A program made the position numbers and the translations under genes. Of a DNA stretch of 64,000 bases, positions 47,046-58,570 are shown piece by piece (the first letter of the stretch is position 1; each line of letters begins with the position of its first letter). The stretch is from Dermanyssus gallinae. Lineage: Eukaryota > Arthropoda > Arachnida > Mesostigmata > Dermanyssidae. The stretch is taken from positions 1 through 64,000 of the forward strand of contig QVRM01002224.1 in NCBI GenBank assembly GCA_003439945.1, read 5' to 3'. The notes under the pieces are model-generated. The model did no database searches, was not told the DNA's origin, and saw only the letters and a list, made by a program, of their open reading frames with translations.

Positions 47046-47911
47046 GCAGAAGACATTGAACATAAACGCGACCGAAACGATGATACCAGCAATCCTGGCG
47101 ATAGATTGCAACCGTGCTTACTATATAAAAAAGCAGTAACAACAAACTAGTATTAGAGGTAAATAAAAAGGACGCGATTAGCCTTAGCTACAAAGAAGAA
47201 GACAACAGAAACTGAGAGAGAGATAGAGAGAGAGGGAACAACTATATACCTATATCAACGAAACAAAAACAACGCCCAACTCAAATGGCGCCCGAAACCA
47301 AGATATGTAATTCTGTCCGTGCGTGGGGGGGCATTCACCGACCTGCTTTCCTTGATGCTGCAGAGATATTATTGTTGTAAACATCTAAGTGAGCCAGTTT
47401 GAGTAGGCCTTCGCATTCCGAGCAGCGAGCACTTGACTGAACATATTTTGCTGCTTCGATAGACATTGCATGGACTTGTGAGCCTCTTTTTATAAAGACG
47501 ATTTTATATTGTATCGGCTGTCATTATAAATGAATATTTTCCAAACAATATTTCTACGACTTTTACGGCTCCTCTCAAATCTGCGTGGACACTCTGTATA
47601 TATATATATATATATTTATGTGCACGCTCCTCGTATTGGCGCAGGACGTGTACAATCGCATCGGCAAATCGCCGTTGTGTCAATACGATGTCAAACAGTC
47701 ACCAAAGATATGGATGCTTATAAAGTTGGCATGCGTTCGACCTTCGACATGCCGATAACTCGGATCGCTGACGAGATGAGTTTTATCGACCGTGACAGCA
47801 GCACCATTCCAACTTTTACAGAGTCTAAAAATAATTTGATTGCAAAACAACGAACTAAGAGTTTCTTATGCACAGTCCAAAATAGTAAAATGTCACATCA
47901 AGACGTAGGTA

Positions 47912-47950
47912 AAACAAAGCTATATATATATATATAGCTTTGTTTATATG

Positions 47951-47992
<42 letters not shown>

Positions 47993-48001
47993 CTTTGTTT
48001 T
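47912..48001. repeat. Hairpin with three AAACAAAGCTATA/TATAGCTTTGTTT arms around (TA)n
   Basis: AAAACAAAGCTATA at 47911-47924 pairs with TATAGCTTTGTTT at 47933-47945 across a short TA loop. A second TATAGCTTTGTTTTA at 47988-48002 follows a 40-bp (TA)n tract. The first arm could pair with either copy. Confidence 0.9.
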
Positions 48002-49234
48002 ATCTGCGCCATTCTAAGTGAATACGATTGTCAAATAGTCGTTTTAGTGTTCCGCTGCGTATGATAACTTGTGTTCTCTTAATAAATGATGCTAGATATC
48101 GTTACTCTCGAAACAGTTTACATTATTGTCCGAACAGCTTCGATCGTCGCAAACAACTGCATGGCGAGTGTTTAAAATGCATAGTTCAAGTGAGATATAT
48201 GGGCGCGCAGATACTCTCGATTTAATTAAATACTAAGTGAATGATCAACATCGTATGAACTTTTCATGGAAATGTTGTCACCAAACCAGATAGCCAAAAT
48301 GCGCGGGAGTTCATTTGTCCTCTTTGACCGAGCTCTGACGAGCTGGGAGCATTGGTGGAGGCGTCTGCTCAGTGGGCCTATTTTCAATTTCTTCTAAGCT
48401 CTAGCGTGAGGTGGAGCGCACAGATGTGGCATTTGCACACATCGAGAGAGAGAGGTACGCGAAGAAGTGAAAACGAGGAGAAAGAGGAAGACGACCCATT
48501 GTGCTGCGAAATACTGCTCGTAATTAGGAAAACTGGAATGATGAGGTGTTGACGCTAGTGGATTGTCATCAGCACCGAGAACGCCTCGTCCGAGAGGAAG
48601 TCGTTTCCCAGCTTCGGCCACCACAACATCTCTGTTCCTTTCTGCTCGAGAATTGGCACTAAATCAATCTAATTACGTGCTAATATTACTGTGCAAACAC
48701 AGGCGAAGAAATGAAACATCTCACTGAGAGATGCGGCGCTGAATCGATGCGCGTTCGTCCTCATGCATGGCACGGTCTTTGCCTTGAAGAATTATCCATA
48801 TTACAAGTGGGACTCATGTACTATATGGCCCCATCTCGATATCTGACATGTGTGCTGTTGACTATGTACTCTATGCATCATCTCGCCATTTGAAGTCTTG
48901 TGCTACAACTAGTACACTTATTGGCATGAAATCGGAATATCTACAATTTATTTCATTGGCAAAAACAATTCAATCCCCTCTCCCGATACAATTCAGGTCT
49001 AGAGCAAGGAACACGTTTTATTAAGATTACGCCAAATAAAGTGACTAAAAATATAATTAACAAAAGTCTATTAGTGTACTGGTAATGCGACAAGAATGCT
49101 GCTAACTGTCAGACTCTGCAACGTCAAACTTCGTATAGTCTTAACTAGGTCTTTGGTTATAAACTCTGCAACGAAAGCAGTGTTTGTATATCCATTACAT
49201 ATGCAGTAATGGTCATGCTAGTATTGACGTATAT

Positions 49235-49235
<1 letters not shown>

Positions 49236-49292
<57 letters not shown>
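49236..49292. repeat. (TA)n tract, about 56 bp
   Basis: Pure TA. Confidence 0.95.
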
Positions 49293-49295
<3 letters not shown>

Positions 49296-50670
49296 CCGGC
49301 GTCGTGCAACGATAAACTGGGCCGCCGTAAGGCGTGAGTTTACAGCACAACGACCCAACGCATGAAGAAAATGAGCTTAAAGTACACGTTTAATAATGCT
49401 CCGTACATGAATACATACTAATGTGAAGATATTTTATAAACGCCACAGTAATCGATTTATGTTCTACTTAGGCAAGTCATAAGTTACACACCGCACTTAC
49501 ATGCAGAAGACGCACTTCATCATACTCGTTACGCCAGTGACTGCCTATTCTTACCTAACTAATGCTACTACTGTCCCGGTCTTGACGCTGGGGTGCGGTG
49601 GATTCGTGGTGATTTTGCCACACCTGAGCGTCACCCACTGGCGGCGAACTGGCACTACTATAGACACGTACGCATCGCTAGCCAATAGACTATTAGGTCA
49701 TTAGGCAGCGCACCCCCCCCCCCTCCTCCGGAAAGTGTGTGTGACCCCAAAAGCGTCATACGCAACGCGCGTACTTGGTCTACTTGCCCACATCCAGTAG
49801 CATCGATTGCGGGTCGGACAATGAACCGAAAGCTCGGCGAAATGAAGCCTGCCAATAAGTGGACAGGACGTTCAGGATTTAGTCGGCTGATCAGTCGGTG
49901 AGTGATCGTCCGTAGACCGGCACGTTGCCTAACGAATCTTAGATCTTCCTCATTCTGAGAGTCAGGACCGCCTCTCGGGCGGAAGCCAGCCGGCGGACCG
50001 CCATTGCAAGAAGAAGGTTGCATTGAGGTCGCTAATGGGCACCCAATGACAGCTCAATGCTGGACCATCTTTTTCATCATCATTATCATCATGCGAGAAT
50101 GACGATGGCCATCGAGCTATCTGGGAATAAAAACACCTTCCCTTAGCCATTAGAACGGATCACATCGACAGCGGAACGTGACGCGGCGTTTATTCGCCGC
50201 CGTCACCTTCGTGAAGCTTCTCTCGTTCTCAATCTCCGGATAATCTCCATCTCTCTCAATACCGGCTGCAGCCGTTGCGTAGCCGCTAAGTACATGAATA
50301 TATATATATATATATATACTTTTTGTACATAGCCCAAACAATGAACAGACGATTTACGTTAGGTGATTTAAAAATTACGTTACAGAACCTGTAGAGCAAA
50401 GTATTATACCCTCAAGCAGTAGGTCTTCGTGATACCTGAAAAGGAAGGTATTGATGGTTTCCTCTCTCTCTCTCTCCCTCTGTGTGTTTTGGTTGACGTT
50501 GGACAATTCTTTACCCTCGACGCGTGACACATTTCCTAATTCTATATGCAGCAAACAAATGACAGACCGTGGCGGTCATCTGAGGACCTTCTCTCCTTTG
50601 TAAACGTTGCCGATAGACGCAAATTCACCTGGCGTAAACAACAGCCGGTGTTGCAGGCTATACACGTAAA

Positions 50671-50672
<2 letters not shown>

Positions 50673-50750
<78 letters not shown>
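50673..50750. repeat. (TA)n tract, about 76 bp
   Basis: Pure TA with one G near the right end. It is among the longest here. Confidence 0.95.
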
Positions 50751-50751
<1 letters not shown>

Positions 50752-51266
50752 GCGTATTCATGTCAACGGTCATTCGCAACTCTACCGCGGATGACCACCG
50801 CGTCCACTACAGACTCAGAGATCCTAACTCGAGCGCCGGGAACGAGCGCACCCCACCGACTCAAAGCGCCCACCGACGTGTGCGGTGGTTCAACCGCGAA
50901 TGCGATGCGCGTGTATCGTGAGCGGTAAGCCTGTCCCTTGCCTGGACGCGAAGCGTATTTGGTACTTTTAGCGTATTTGGCTTTTATTTGGCTCTAGAGA
51001 AGAAAAAGCAACTACCACAACGTTCGGATGGGCTTCGTAAGACACTGTGCGCGTTTTTGTCGGTCGAGCAAGGCGGACACGTTTCTGCAGAGTCTCTTCA
51101 AATGTTTCGAATGCAAGGAGATTTGCCTCTTCTCTGAACACAGAACGACAAATTCAGCCAGCATGCATATCATGGCCTAGCCGCGCAAAGGTCGCAGTTT
51201 CATCGGGTACCCCCAACCTCTTATATATATATATATATATGAACTATAATATATATATATATATAT

Positions 51267-51320
51267 ATGAAAACTAGTAAATATATATGCATATATATGT
51301 ATATATTTACTAGTTTTCAT
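51267..51320. repeat. Near-perfect 54-bp palindrome
   Basis: ATGAAAACTAGTAAATATA on the left is the exact reverse complement of TATATTTACTAGTTTTCAT on the right, with a TA/ATGCAT centre. It directly follows two (TA)n tracts. Confidence 0.95.
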
Positions 51321-51735
51321 CAATTGAGTGCGCTTAGAGCTGTTTGCGCTGCGACCTGCCAAGTTCTTTTCTGGTACGTCTTGCAACAGTTTCACTTTTT
51401 GTCATGATTGTAATGGCGCCGCGACAGACGATTCTCTCCTATCTGTTCGTTCGGCTGGTCTCCAAGGCATTTGCACATGCACTTTGAGCGTATGAATTTG
51501 CTGCTTAGAACGTAGGCTCCTTGACCTTCTTTTGTTTCAATGGAAGCCTTCCCGATTTCACCCGCTTGGTGGGGAATTGGAGCCGTTTCGTGTCTCAGTG
51601 GCTTGGAAGCATATTTACCTTGAAAGGCTCCCAGGCTGTCACCTCTATTATTCATCAGAGCAGATGAAGGGAAAACAAGCAGGTGAGACTTGCGCGTGTT
51701 TTTCCAAACCATTAATATTTTGCTAGGACAAGTTG

Positions 51736-51738
<3 letters not shown>

Positions 51739-51796
<58 letters not shown>
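51739..51796. repeat. (TA)n tract, about 58 bp
   Basis: Pure TA with one TGTA variant. A further (TA)n lies at 51908-51930. Confidence 0.95.
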
Positions 51797-51797
<1 letters not shown>

Positions 51798-51930
51798 CAA
51801 CTAGAATCAATTCCGAGAACACAATTCCCGTTTCACATGTGAAACGGAGATTTGCTTATCTTATTGGCCGTCTACCACATCCAAACGGGACTCATGTAAA
51901 TATGTATGTATATATATATATATATATATT

Positions 51931-52836
51931 GGATATTTAGTCACCGTCTGACCACGCGGCCGGGTGGTATTGCGGCGGCTGGGATATTCTCAACCCATAA
52001 GCTTTTTTCGGGAGCACCTTCACTTCGTTCTTCCATGCTCTCTACTGCGTTGGTATGAATAGATCCGTAGGTTGCAGGCTAGGTGTGGTTGCTGCTGAGG
52101 TAGGGAGCCAAGGTTACGAAGTAATGCCACTTGACGCGGTCGCAGGCCGCCGATGGCCTAACGACGATAGGCCTACTCACCCAAACAGCAGTAGCAGCAG
52201 CGTCACTAGCAACAGTTGAAGCTGCACTGGGGTCAGGGGAAGACGCTGAGAGGTTTGGTCAGAGAGTACGCCTGAGGTTCCAGCGAGCCGACCAGGTCCT
52301 CGTCTCTGTATGGGCTCGCTGAGCGTGTGCTGAGCCCGAATAGGCGAACAAGCGCTAGTCCATGAGAAGAGAGAGAGAGAGAACAAACGGCCATAGAAAT
52401 GAGCCACCTCGTGCTCGGCCCCCCCCGAGGTGCGCGGCAAATGCTATGATTGCTGCTCTTCTGTTTGCGTCAATGCGGGAAGGATAGTCGGCGTAGTGAG
52501 TTGCCGTTGCCTGTCTATTTGTTTTCTTTCCATATTACTGTTGAGGTTACTGCTGTTGCTGCTGCTGTTGCTTCAGCTGCTGCTGCTGCCAACACTATTG
52601 TTGGGCTTGTTGTAGTTCGCGTTGGCGTCTTTCCTTATCACGTCTTATTTCCGCCCGCCACACATTCGCCGCTCGTTCGGGGGTTAAACATAAAGTTCAA
52701 GCACCTCAGTTGGATCATTAGTGCAGATAGCAGACCGTTGAAACGTGTTGCATGGCTTCACGGGCCAATAACCCAAAACGATAAGCATGCACTAGACTGG
52801 ATTTATGGCTCCCACAAGTCCTTCACATCCCCAACG

Positions 52837-52889
<53 letters not shown>

Positions 52890-53639
52890 GTATGTATATA
52901 TATATATATGACTTGTTTGCTTCATTTTGTGACACCTCTAAAGGTGGCGAAAGACTTGCAACTCCAACCGATTGATTGATTTTTAGACTTCACGTTCTTC
53001 CGCCCAAGGCGGTGCATGAGATTTAGCATTTTCAGCTCCTTGAATAGAGGGCAATCAGGCGGAATCTGGAACCCGAGCAGACATGAAGAATCGTTTAGCG
53101 CGGCGTCCTGAGATGGAACTTCATTATAGAGACGACACAGGAACGAAAGGTCCGGGCAACGCATGTCACGACATCGGAAAATCTATTTTCTGCCCGGCCT
53201 GTTTTTCTCTGTATTTTCTTCTGCTTTTTCGTCTTTGCTATGCTACCGTCCTTCGTGTCATGATTTTCCTGATAATTTTTTCTAATTGCTTGCGCATGCA
53301 ATTGTTAATAAGCCATTTTAGTAGGCTAGCAATATCGGTAATACTTGACTGTAGTGACGATGTTTTGATAAGCGAGTATTTACCGTATATGGAAATACCC
53401 GTTACTGCACTCTCCACAAAATTTACGCACTCACCGATTTTCTAACAATTCATTTTAAGCATATGGTAACCATGCCATGTTCTTTGACATATTATATATC
53501 TGTCTCTCTGTGATGAAAATTTATATTTATTTCTGTATAAAGCAGGCAATAAATAATACTGAGTCTTGTAAAAATGTGCGTTTGCGGCATAATTCTAGCG
53601 CTAGCATCTTCGAAGCGCACTTTTCTAAGTAAGATATTA
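51931..53639. other. Gene-free stretch with long (TA)n
   Basis: (TA)n at 52839-52908, CTG/TTG-rich runs at 52545-52600 and a GA run at 52370-52382. The minus frame at 52922-53164 (ending LMHRLGRKNVKSKNQ) may be retroelement-derived but has no diagnostic motif. Confidence 0.4.
52839..52908. repeat. (TA)n tract, about 70 bp
   Basis: TA array with one CGTATGTA variant. Confidence 0.95.
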
Positions 53640-54830
53640 TTTTATCTATGTTTCTCAACCGAAGGAAGCGTCACCGTCATTCCTAGATAGCAGAAGTGAT
53701 TAACGAGTTCAATATTTGCTGCCTCAATCAGAACGCACCGATCGTCCTTGGCTATCGTACGATCCGCCTTGGCTATATCGTATTACTTTTATTTTGGCAA
53801 TGCCGATTCCAACCTTGAAAACCAACCTTCTATTGGTTTTCTTGGCACCAATCTAAGTACTTTTCGTAGATAAAGTTGCAAGGGGTTTTGTGCCTTTGCG
53901 AAAATTACTAAGTCGTCGATATAATATGCATGTATCGCTTTTACATTTGTGAGGGCGTCCGCCAGCCCAGCTATGTACAATATGAAGAGAAAGAACGAAT
54001 TTTCCTGAACTTCCATGGGGGTGAAAGAGTCACCCTGAACAACTTCAATTTTCTGTGCTACTAGTCTGTTGACATAATGAGCTCTGTTCATAATAGCAAT
54101 TCAGTTCACTTGCAGTATGCCAGATATCATATTATACCTATATAGAAAATATCTATAGTTCCCTGTAGAGACGGTCGGCTTCAAAATACCTGTCCTTTTT
54201 AACACAGTCGAATGCAGTTTTAAAATCGATAAAAGCGGCATATGTCATCTCTTTCTGACCTTGGCGGCACTCTGGTGCGGTCAAATAGAAAAGCAATAGC
54301 GTTAGGCGTTAGATTGTTCTCCTAGAAATCCATGTTTTTTGCATGGTAAGTCTGGGCCTACGGAGTCGAAAAAGCGATATATCGTTGAGTCGGTTGCGTC
54401 AACCTTATTTTTGTAAATTGGTTGCAGAAAATTTCTTCCCATATTTCACCGCTGGGTTGTACAGTTTGGGGAATAGCGGGTATAGAGAATTTATATTTGT
54501 TATAAGAAATTTGGACGGGGCCCGCAGATTTTCTTTGGATTTGATGACCCCGGCGACCTCTTCCCCTGTAAATGCGTGTTAATCATGGGTATGATCCCTC
54601 GGAGGTAGTATGAGGTCACCATCATATATGCGCGTAAATGAAAGTATCTATTTGCTGTTTTTTAGTAATGCATTTGGCGGAGTGGGCCGTTTTGGCAGGA
54701 GTATCCATGGTTTTGTAGCACTTTGTTGTACACTTGCCACGCGCCTAATGATGCCATATGCTTGTCCCTTTCTTTTTAATCCTCCTTAAAGTTTCATTTC
54801 ATATCAGCGAGTTGTTGTAGTGCGGGCTAA
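53640..54830 (-). pseudogene. Non-LTR retrotransposon reverse transcriptase, degraded, minus strand
   Basis: Reading down from 54830, motifs appear in RT order. First FTGEEVAGVIKSKENLRAP (the 'EEV..AI..LK..KAPG.D' block), then TYAAFIDFKTAFDCVKK (motif A) at about 54240, then VVQGDSFTPMEVQENSFF and FILYIAGLADAL (motif B region), IHAYYIDDLVIFA (motif C, YIDD) at about 53920, and IELVNHFCYLGMT (thumb, 'F.YLG') at about 53700. Frameshifts and stops separate the pieces. The family is R1/Jockey/CR1-like. No poly-A tail was seen. Confidence 0.85.
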
Positions 54831-54837
54831 GATTCGT

Positions 54838-54838
<1 letters not shown>

Positions 54839-54891
<53 letters not shown>
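54839..54891. repeat. (TA)n tract, about 52 bp
   Basis: Pure TA between the RT fragment and the candidate GPCR exon. Confidence 0.95.
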
Positions 54892-54894
<3 letters not shown>

Positions 54895-54986
54895 CGTAAA
54901 ATACATCAAACGTAGTCATACGGACATATATGTTTATATAGGAGAACCGATGTACGAATCAATTATGGCTGGTTGTAAGGTACTAC

Positions 54987-55239
54987 CTGCGGTGGCAGAA
55001 TAGAGGCGCTCGGAAGGTAACCGGCGGATTTCGGCGGACTGAATAAACCATGCATCTATGAATGCCAGAATACACAGAAAGCCAGCATTGAAGTAATGTG
55101 TCGTGGCGATGCAGACAGCTGATGACGACGCATACACGGCAAATGATCACGTTGCACGCGTGCAAGATTTGGCTTTGGTTTCTAGAACAAACATGTTGTC
55201 GGCCAGCATGAAAATGGCCAGTTGAATGCAAAGGACGGC
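54987..55239 (-). other. Candidate exon with two membrane segments, family-B/adhesion GPCR-like, one in-frame stop
   Basis: On the minus strand a strong acceptor (pyrimidine-rich, CTTGCTGAACAG) precedes 55239, and a donor GCAG|GTAGTA follows 54987. One frame gives AVLCIQLAIFMLADNMFVLE (like TM2 'NLCISLL.AEL.FL') and, after a spacer, AVCIATTHYFNAGFLCILAF then IDAWFIQSAEIRRL (like TM3 'C.IA..LHYF..AF.WML.E'). The frame is closed once, by TGA at 55149-55147, so this is either a decayed exon, an assembly error, two exons or chance. Neighbouring exons were not found. Treat as a lead only. Confidence 0.35.
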
Positions 55240-57940
55240 CTGTTCAGCAAGAAGAGAAACAAATACGATAAAACATATAGTTTAACGGTAGCACGTTCAT
55301 AAGGCTAACATTTTACATGCCGCTTTCAGAGAGCTGAGTAATGTTGCGCCTTCGCGCGCCACTCACGTCAAAGAAACCCGATTTAATGACTAGCTGACCT
55401 TGTAATGAGCGCGTTCATTTATGGCACTCCTAGCACTAGCGCCTAGGAGCCGAACAGGTTTTGCCCTGCAAACTACTCTTAGAACTAGAAGTAATAGTAT
55501 GTAAATAGTTGTAACATAGACGCACATATAAATCCAAACAAGCACGTGCGTGTCAGTCAGTTGTCCTTCCTGTTCGCTGTTCGTAATAGTTAACTTGTAG
55601 TTAGTTTAGCCTGTGGAAGGCTAGGAAAAGTAAACGTGTAGTCGCGGCAATCGCGTTTTTGCCACACGTAGGCCACAGAGCCAACCGTTTCTCAGATACC
55701 GAGACGCAGAGCGTTAGTTCGATTCGTAGTTGTATCTTAGTAACTGTGTTTGTTTGATACCTGATTTGTAGTCACAAGCGTGGCGAGTGTACTTATTCGT
55801 AGTACGTACCCTGCCCTAGTTCAGTCACTATGTCAGCACCACCGCTGTTACCTGGCTCCGTGCAAGATGGCAGAAGGAATAAACGTTCAAGTTTTTGTAG
55901 TGGCTACCTTAAAGGCGACGGACGTAACTGTTGACAATATAACAACAACAACAATAACAAAAATTACCCGAACTTTCCTCGATACAATTTATGTGCTCTA
56001 GAGTTATCGTCGAAGAAAACGATCTGCTTCTTGCAGGAAAATCTGCCCCTTTTGCTCCTCCAATTGCTGCTGCTGTTGCTGCTGCCGATCTAAGCGAAGG
56101 ACCGCTGTAGGTCATGGTACCAACCGAGCCACGCGGGCTTATTCGCGGGCTGGTAAGTGATTGAATTTGATTCTGCCCAACTGTTCATATCAAGTCCTCG
56201 ATTCGTATGCATTGCGCTTATTTCGAATTAAATTGCGTTTTTCGAGGGTTGGCACTCGTTGAACAAAGGGCACAGGGCATTTAAAAGGCGGGCGAACGAG
56301 CGAGAACATGCGGAGAGGCGCAAGACTCAGCAGCCCAATAGAACAGAGGATGGGGACACCAAAAACCCTGTTCCTTGTACAGCTTCTTGAGCCACCATAG
56401 GGTGTCGCTTCTAATCAGCGTAAAACGTCGTGAATTGACGTGCACAGTTTAACTTTGATCGGTTGTGGATGCCGCCGCCGCCGCAATCCACATCTTAACC
56501 AACGCCATTACCATTGCAACACGAGCGGGAGGATTTTCATCGGTAGTGGCCATCATTAAATTGTCAAGACGGCAAAGGAGTAAGGGAACGGATGGGGGGC
56601 GGATGAGAACTCAAGACCAAGAATCACGAATAAGCCAAAAAACAATTTGGCAGCTAACTGCTTGTTGTAACGCTGGTGGGTCTCGTTTCGCATTGCTGTT
56701 TACCACCGATTTCTGGGCTGAATCGTGAAACCACCGATTTAAGCAGCAGCAGCGGTAGCGCAGTACAGACAACCACAACAACAGCTGCAGTAGCAGCAGC
56801 AGCAATTACTCCAGCAACAGCGGCACTTGCAAATAGCCATTACGACGAGAATAAGGGCGAACGAAAGGATGCCGAGATCAAGACCCACGCCACGAGCCGC
56901 GACCGTGCTTGTCGTAAAAGAACAGGGACATGACGAAACGAAACAAAGCCCCGCTGGCCCCGAAACCCACAGCCACAGGCTGTGCGGCCCGGTTGCCGGT
57001 GCGCTACAACCCAGTTTGCTTGTCCGCTTCCTAACGACGTTAGACACCACGGTGTAGAGGGAGGAAGAAAGAAATAGATAGAGAGAGAGAGAGATAGAGA
57101 GATATATAGAAATAGAGTGCACACATCCCACTACACTGCATACTGTGCTGCGTGAACTGCATGAACGTATTGTATGCGCACACAAACATAGGGTCATACA
57201 AGAAGAAAATTGACGATCTTCGCTCTGCTGGCGGAACAATAAATGCCGGCGTACCAGCACGAAGTTCACGCTGTGTTGCTGACAACAACAACATCAACAA
57301 CAACAACAAGAGCGACATCCGCACGAACAACAAAAATAACGAACACAACAACGATAACAGTAAAGACGACAACAGTAACAACAACAGCGACAACAACAAC
57401 AGCAACAGCGACAGCGACAACAACAACAGCGACAACAACAGCAACAACAATAACAACGACCGTGACAATAAAATAACCACACTAACAGCAGTGCCGGACA
57501 CGACGATGGCCGCAGTCAGAAGTGTCGAGAAACCCAATCGATTGGCGCCATCGTGCTAAGAGGCCACCAAAGTTTTGCTTCGTTCGTACAATGCAATTAG
57601 CTATATTTATTTCCTGAGATTGAATTGGAAGGCTGCTAACTGTGTTGGGTGGCTCGTGTGAACTGCCTTACTACGAACACTATTGTGGACGTTCAAGGAG
57701 ACGACCCTACTAATAAAAATATTTGCGGCCTGTTGAACACGCATATATATATATATATATATATACTCGTATATATATGCGAATCTGATATCAGAAAGAT
57801 AACTAGACTTCGCGAAAAACGCATATATAGAGATATGTATATAAGGACGGATCGGCAAGTTTTAGTACTTTGAATTTTCCAGTCACAAACAGGCCAAAGT
57901 TCGTGCCAATTGGTGCTGGCGTTTATTGTTTAAATTAGGC
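55240..57940. other. Gene-free stretch, triplet-repeat rich
   Basis: AAC/CAG-rich tract at 57285-57480, GA runs at 57075-57100 and (TA)n at 57743-57766. GCT/GCA-rich runs lie at 56065-56090 and 56740-56830. Long frames exist only through these repeats. Confidence 0.45.
57285..57480. repeat. (CAA)n-type low-complexity tract
   Basis: AACAACAACAGCGACAAC-type repeats, about 195 bp. Frames give poly-Asn/Ser/Asp, poly-Thr, or poly-Leu on the other strand. Confidence 0.92.
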
Positions 57941-58570
57941 TGAAAGAAATGAAAAAAAAAAAACAAAATTTGGCGTTTTTTTAAGCCGGAAGTGTTGGAG
58001 CAACGAAAATGCATCAAATTCTGTGTTAAACTCATTGTGTATGCTCTAAAGTGGTGGACATGTTACAAACTGCTTATGGTGATCAAGCATAACACGCAAA
58101 ACACGGTGTAGACGTGATACCGCCAATCTCGTGACCGACGTGAGAAGATTGAAGATGACCCCTGTTCGGGAAGGCTTTCAACGCCAATAGCAGAAGAAAA
58201 CGTTGAAAAGTTCGTATTCAACAATCGCCGAGTCACTATCAGGGGGGGCCGCTGTGGAGTTGGAGATGTCTTATGGATCAGTTGTAAAGATCTTGACCGA
58301 AATTTTTTCGTCAAAAGACTGGCGGCGTAGTTCGTGTCAAAACGGTTGAATTTTCAGAAAATAGACGGCCTTAAGAAAATGTCCGATTTTTGGCGGTAGC
58401 AGAAGTCCCTAGGTTGCTTCAGAGAGCGAGTCATTGGTATTTTGTTACGACATCGAGACCAAGGCCCAAATTTTCCGGTGGTGCTTCCATTGAGAAGGCC
58501 GATCGCAGAGATTCAGATAGAGTAGGTCTAATACTAAGTTTTTTTTTGACTGCAAACAAAAACACTCAGG
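57940..58570 (+). pseudogene. Mariner transposase relic, family C-like, plus strand
   Basis: Pieces in order: EQRKCIKFCVK (start of HTH), DRREKIEDDPCSGRLST (linker), AEENVEKFVFNNRRVTIR (second HTH), a 'VKRLAA.FVSKRLNFQKIDG' segment, and after frameshifts LLRHRDQGPNF and LSFFLTANKN. These match, in order, family C's MDQRTCIKLCVK, AGRPST, ANRRITVRE, FVPKLLN, GYDVETKAQ and LLTVFFDCRG. Everything after the first catalytic region is missing. Confidence 0.7.

Larger units (their letters stand above)
48003..51220. other. Gene-free stretch with long (TA)n tracts
   Basis: (TA)n at 49236-49292, 50289-50318 and 50673-50750, and a C10 run at 49711. No recognisable exon. Confidence 0.45.

Noticed and set aside
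52450..52911. 153-codon plus frame
   Set aside because: Alanine run from CTG repeats and a Tyr-Ile tail from (TA)n; the middle has no recognisable motif.
57040..57559. Long leucine-rich (minus) and asparagine-rich (plus) frames
   Set aside because: Both come from the CAA/CAG low-complexity tract.
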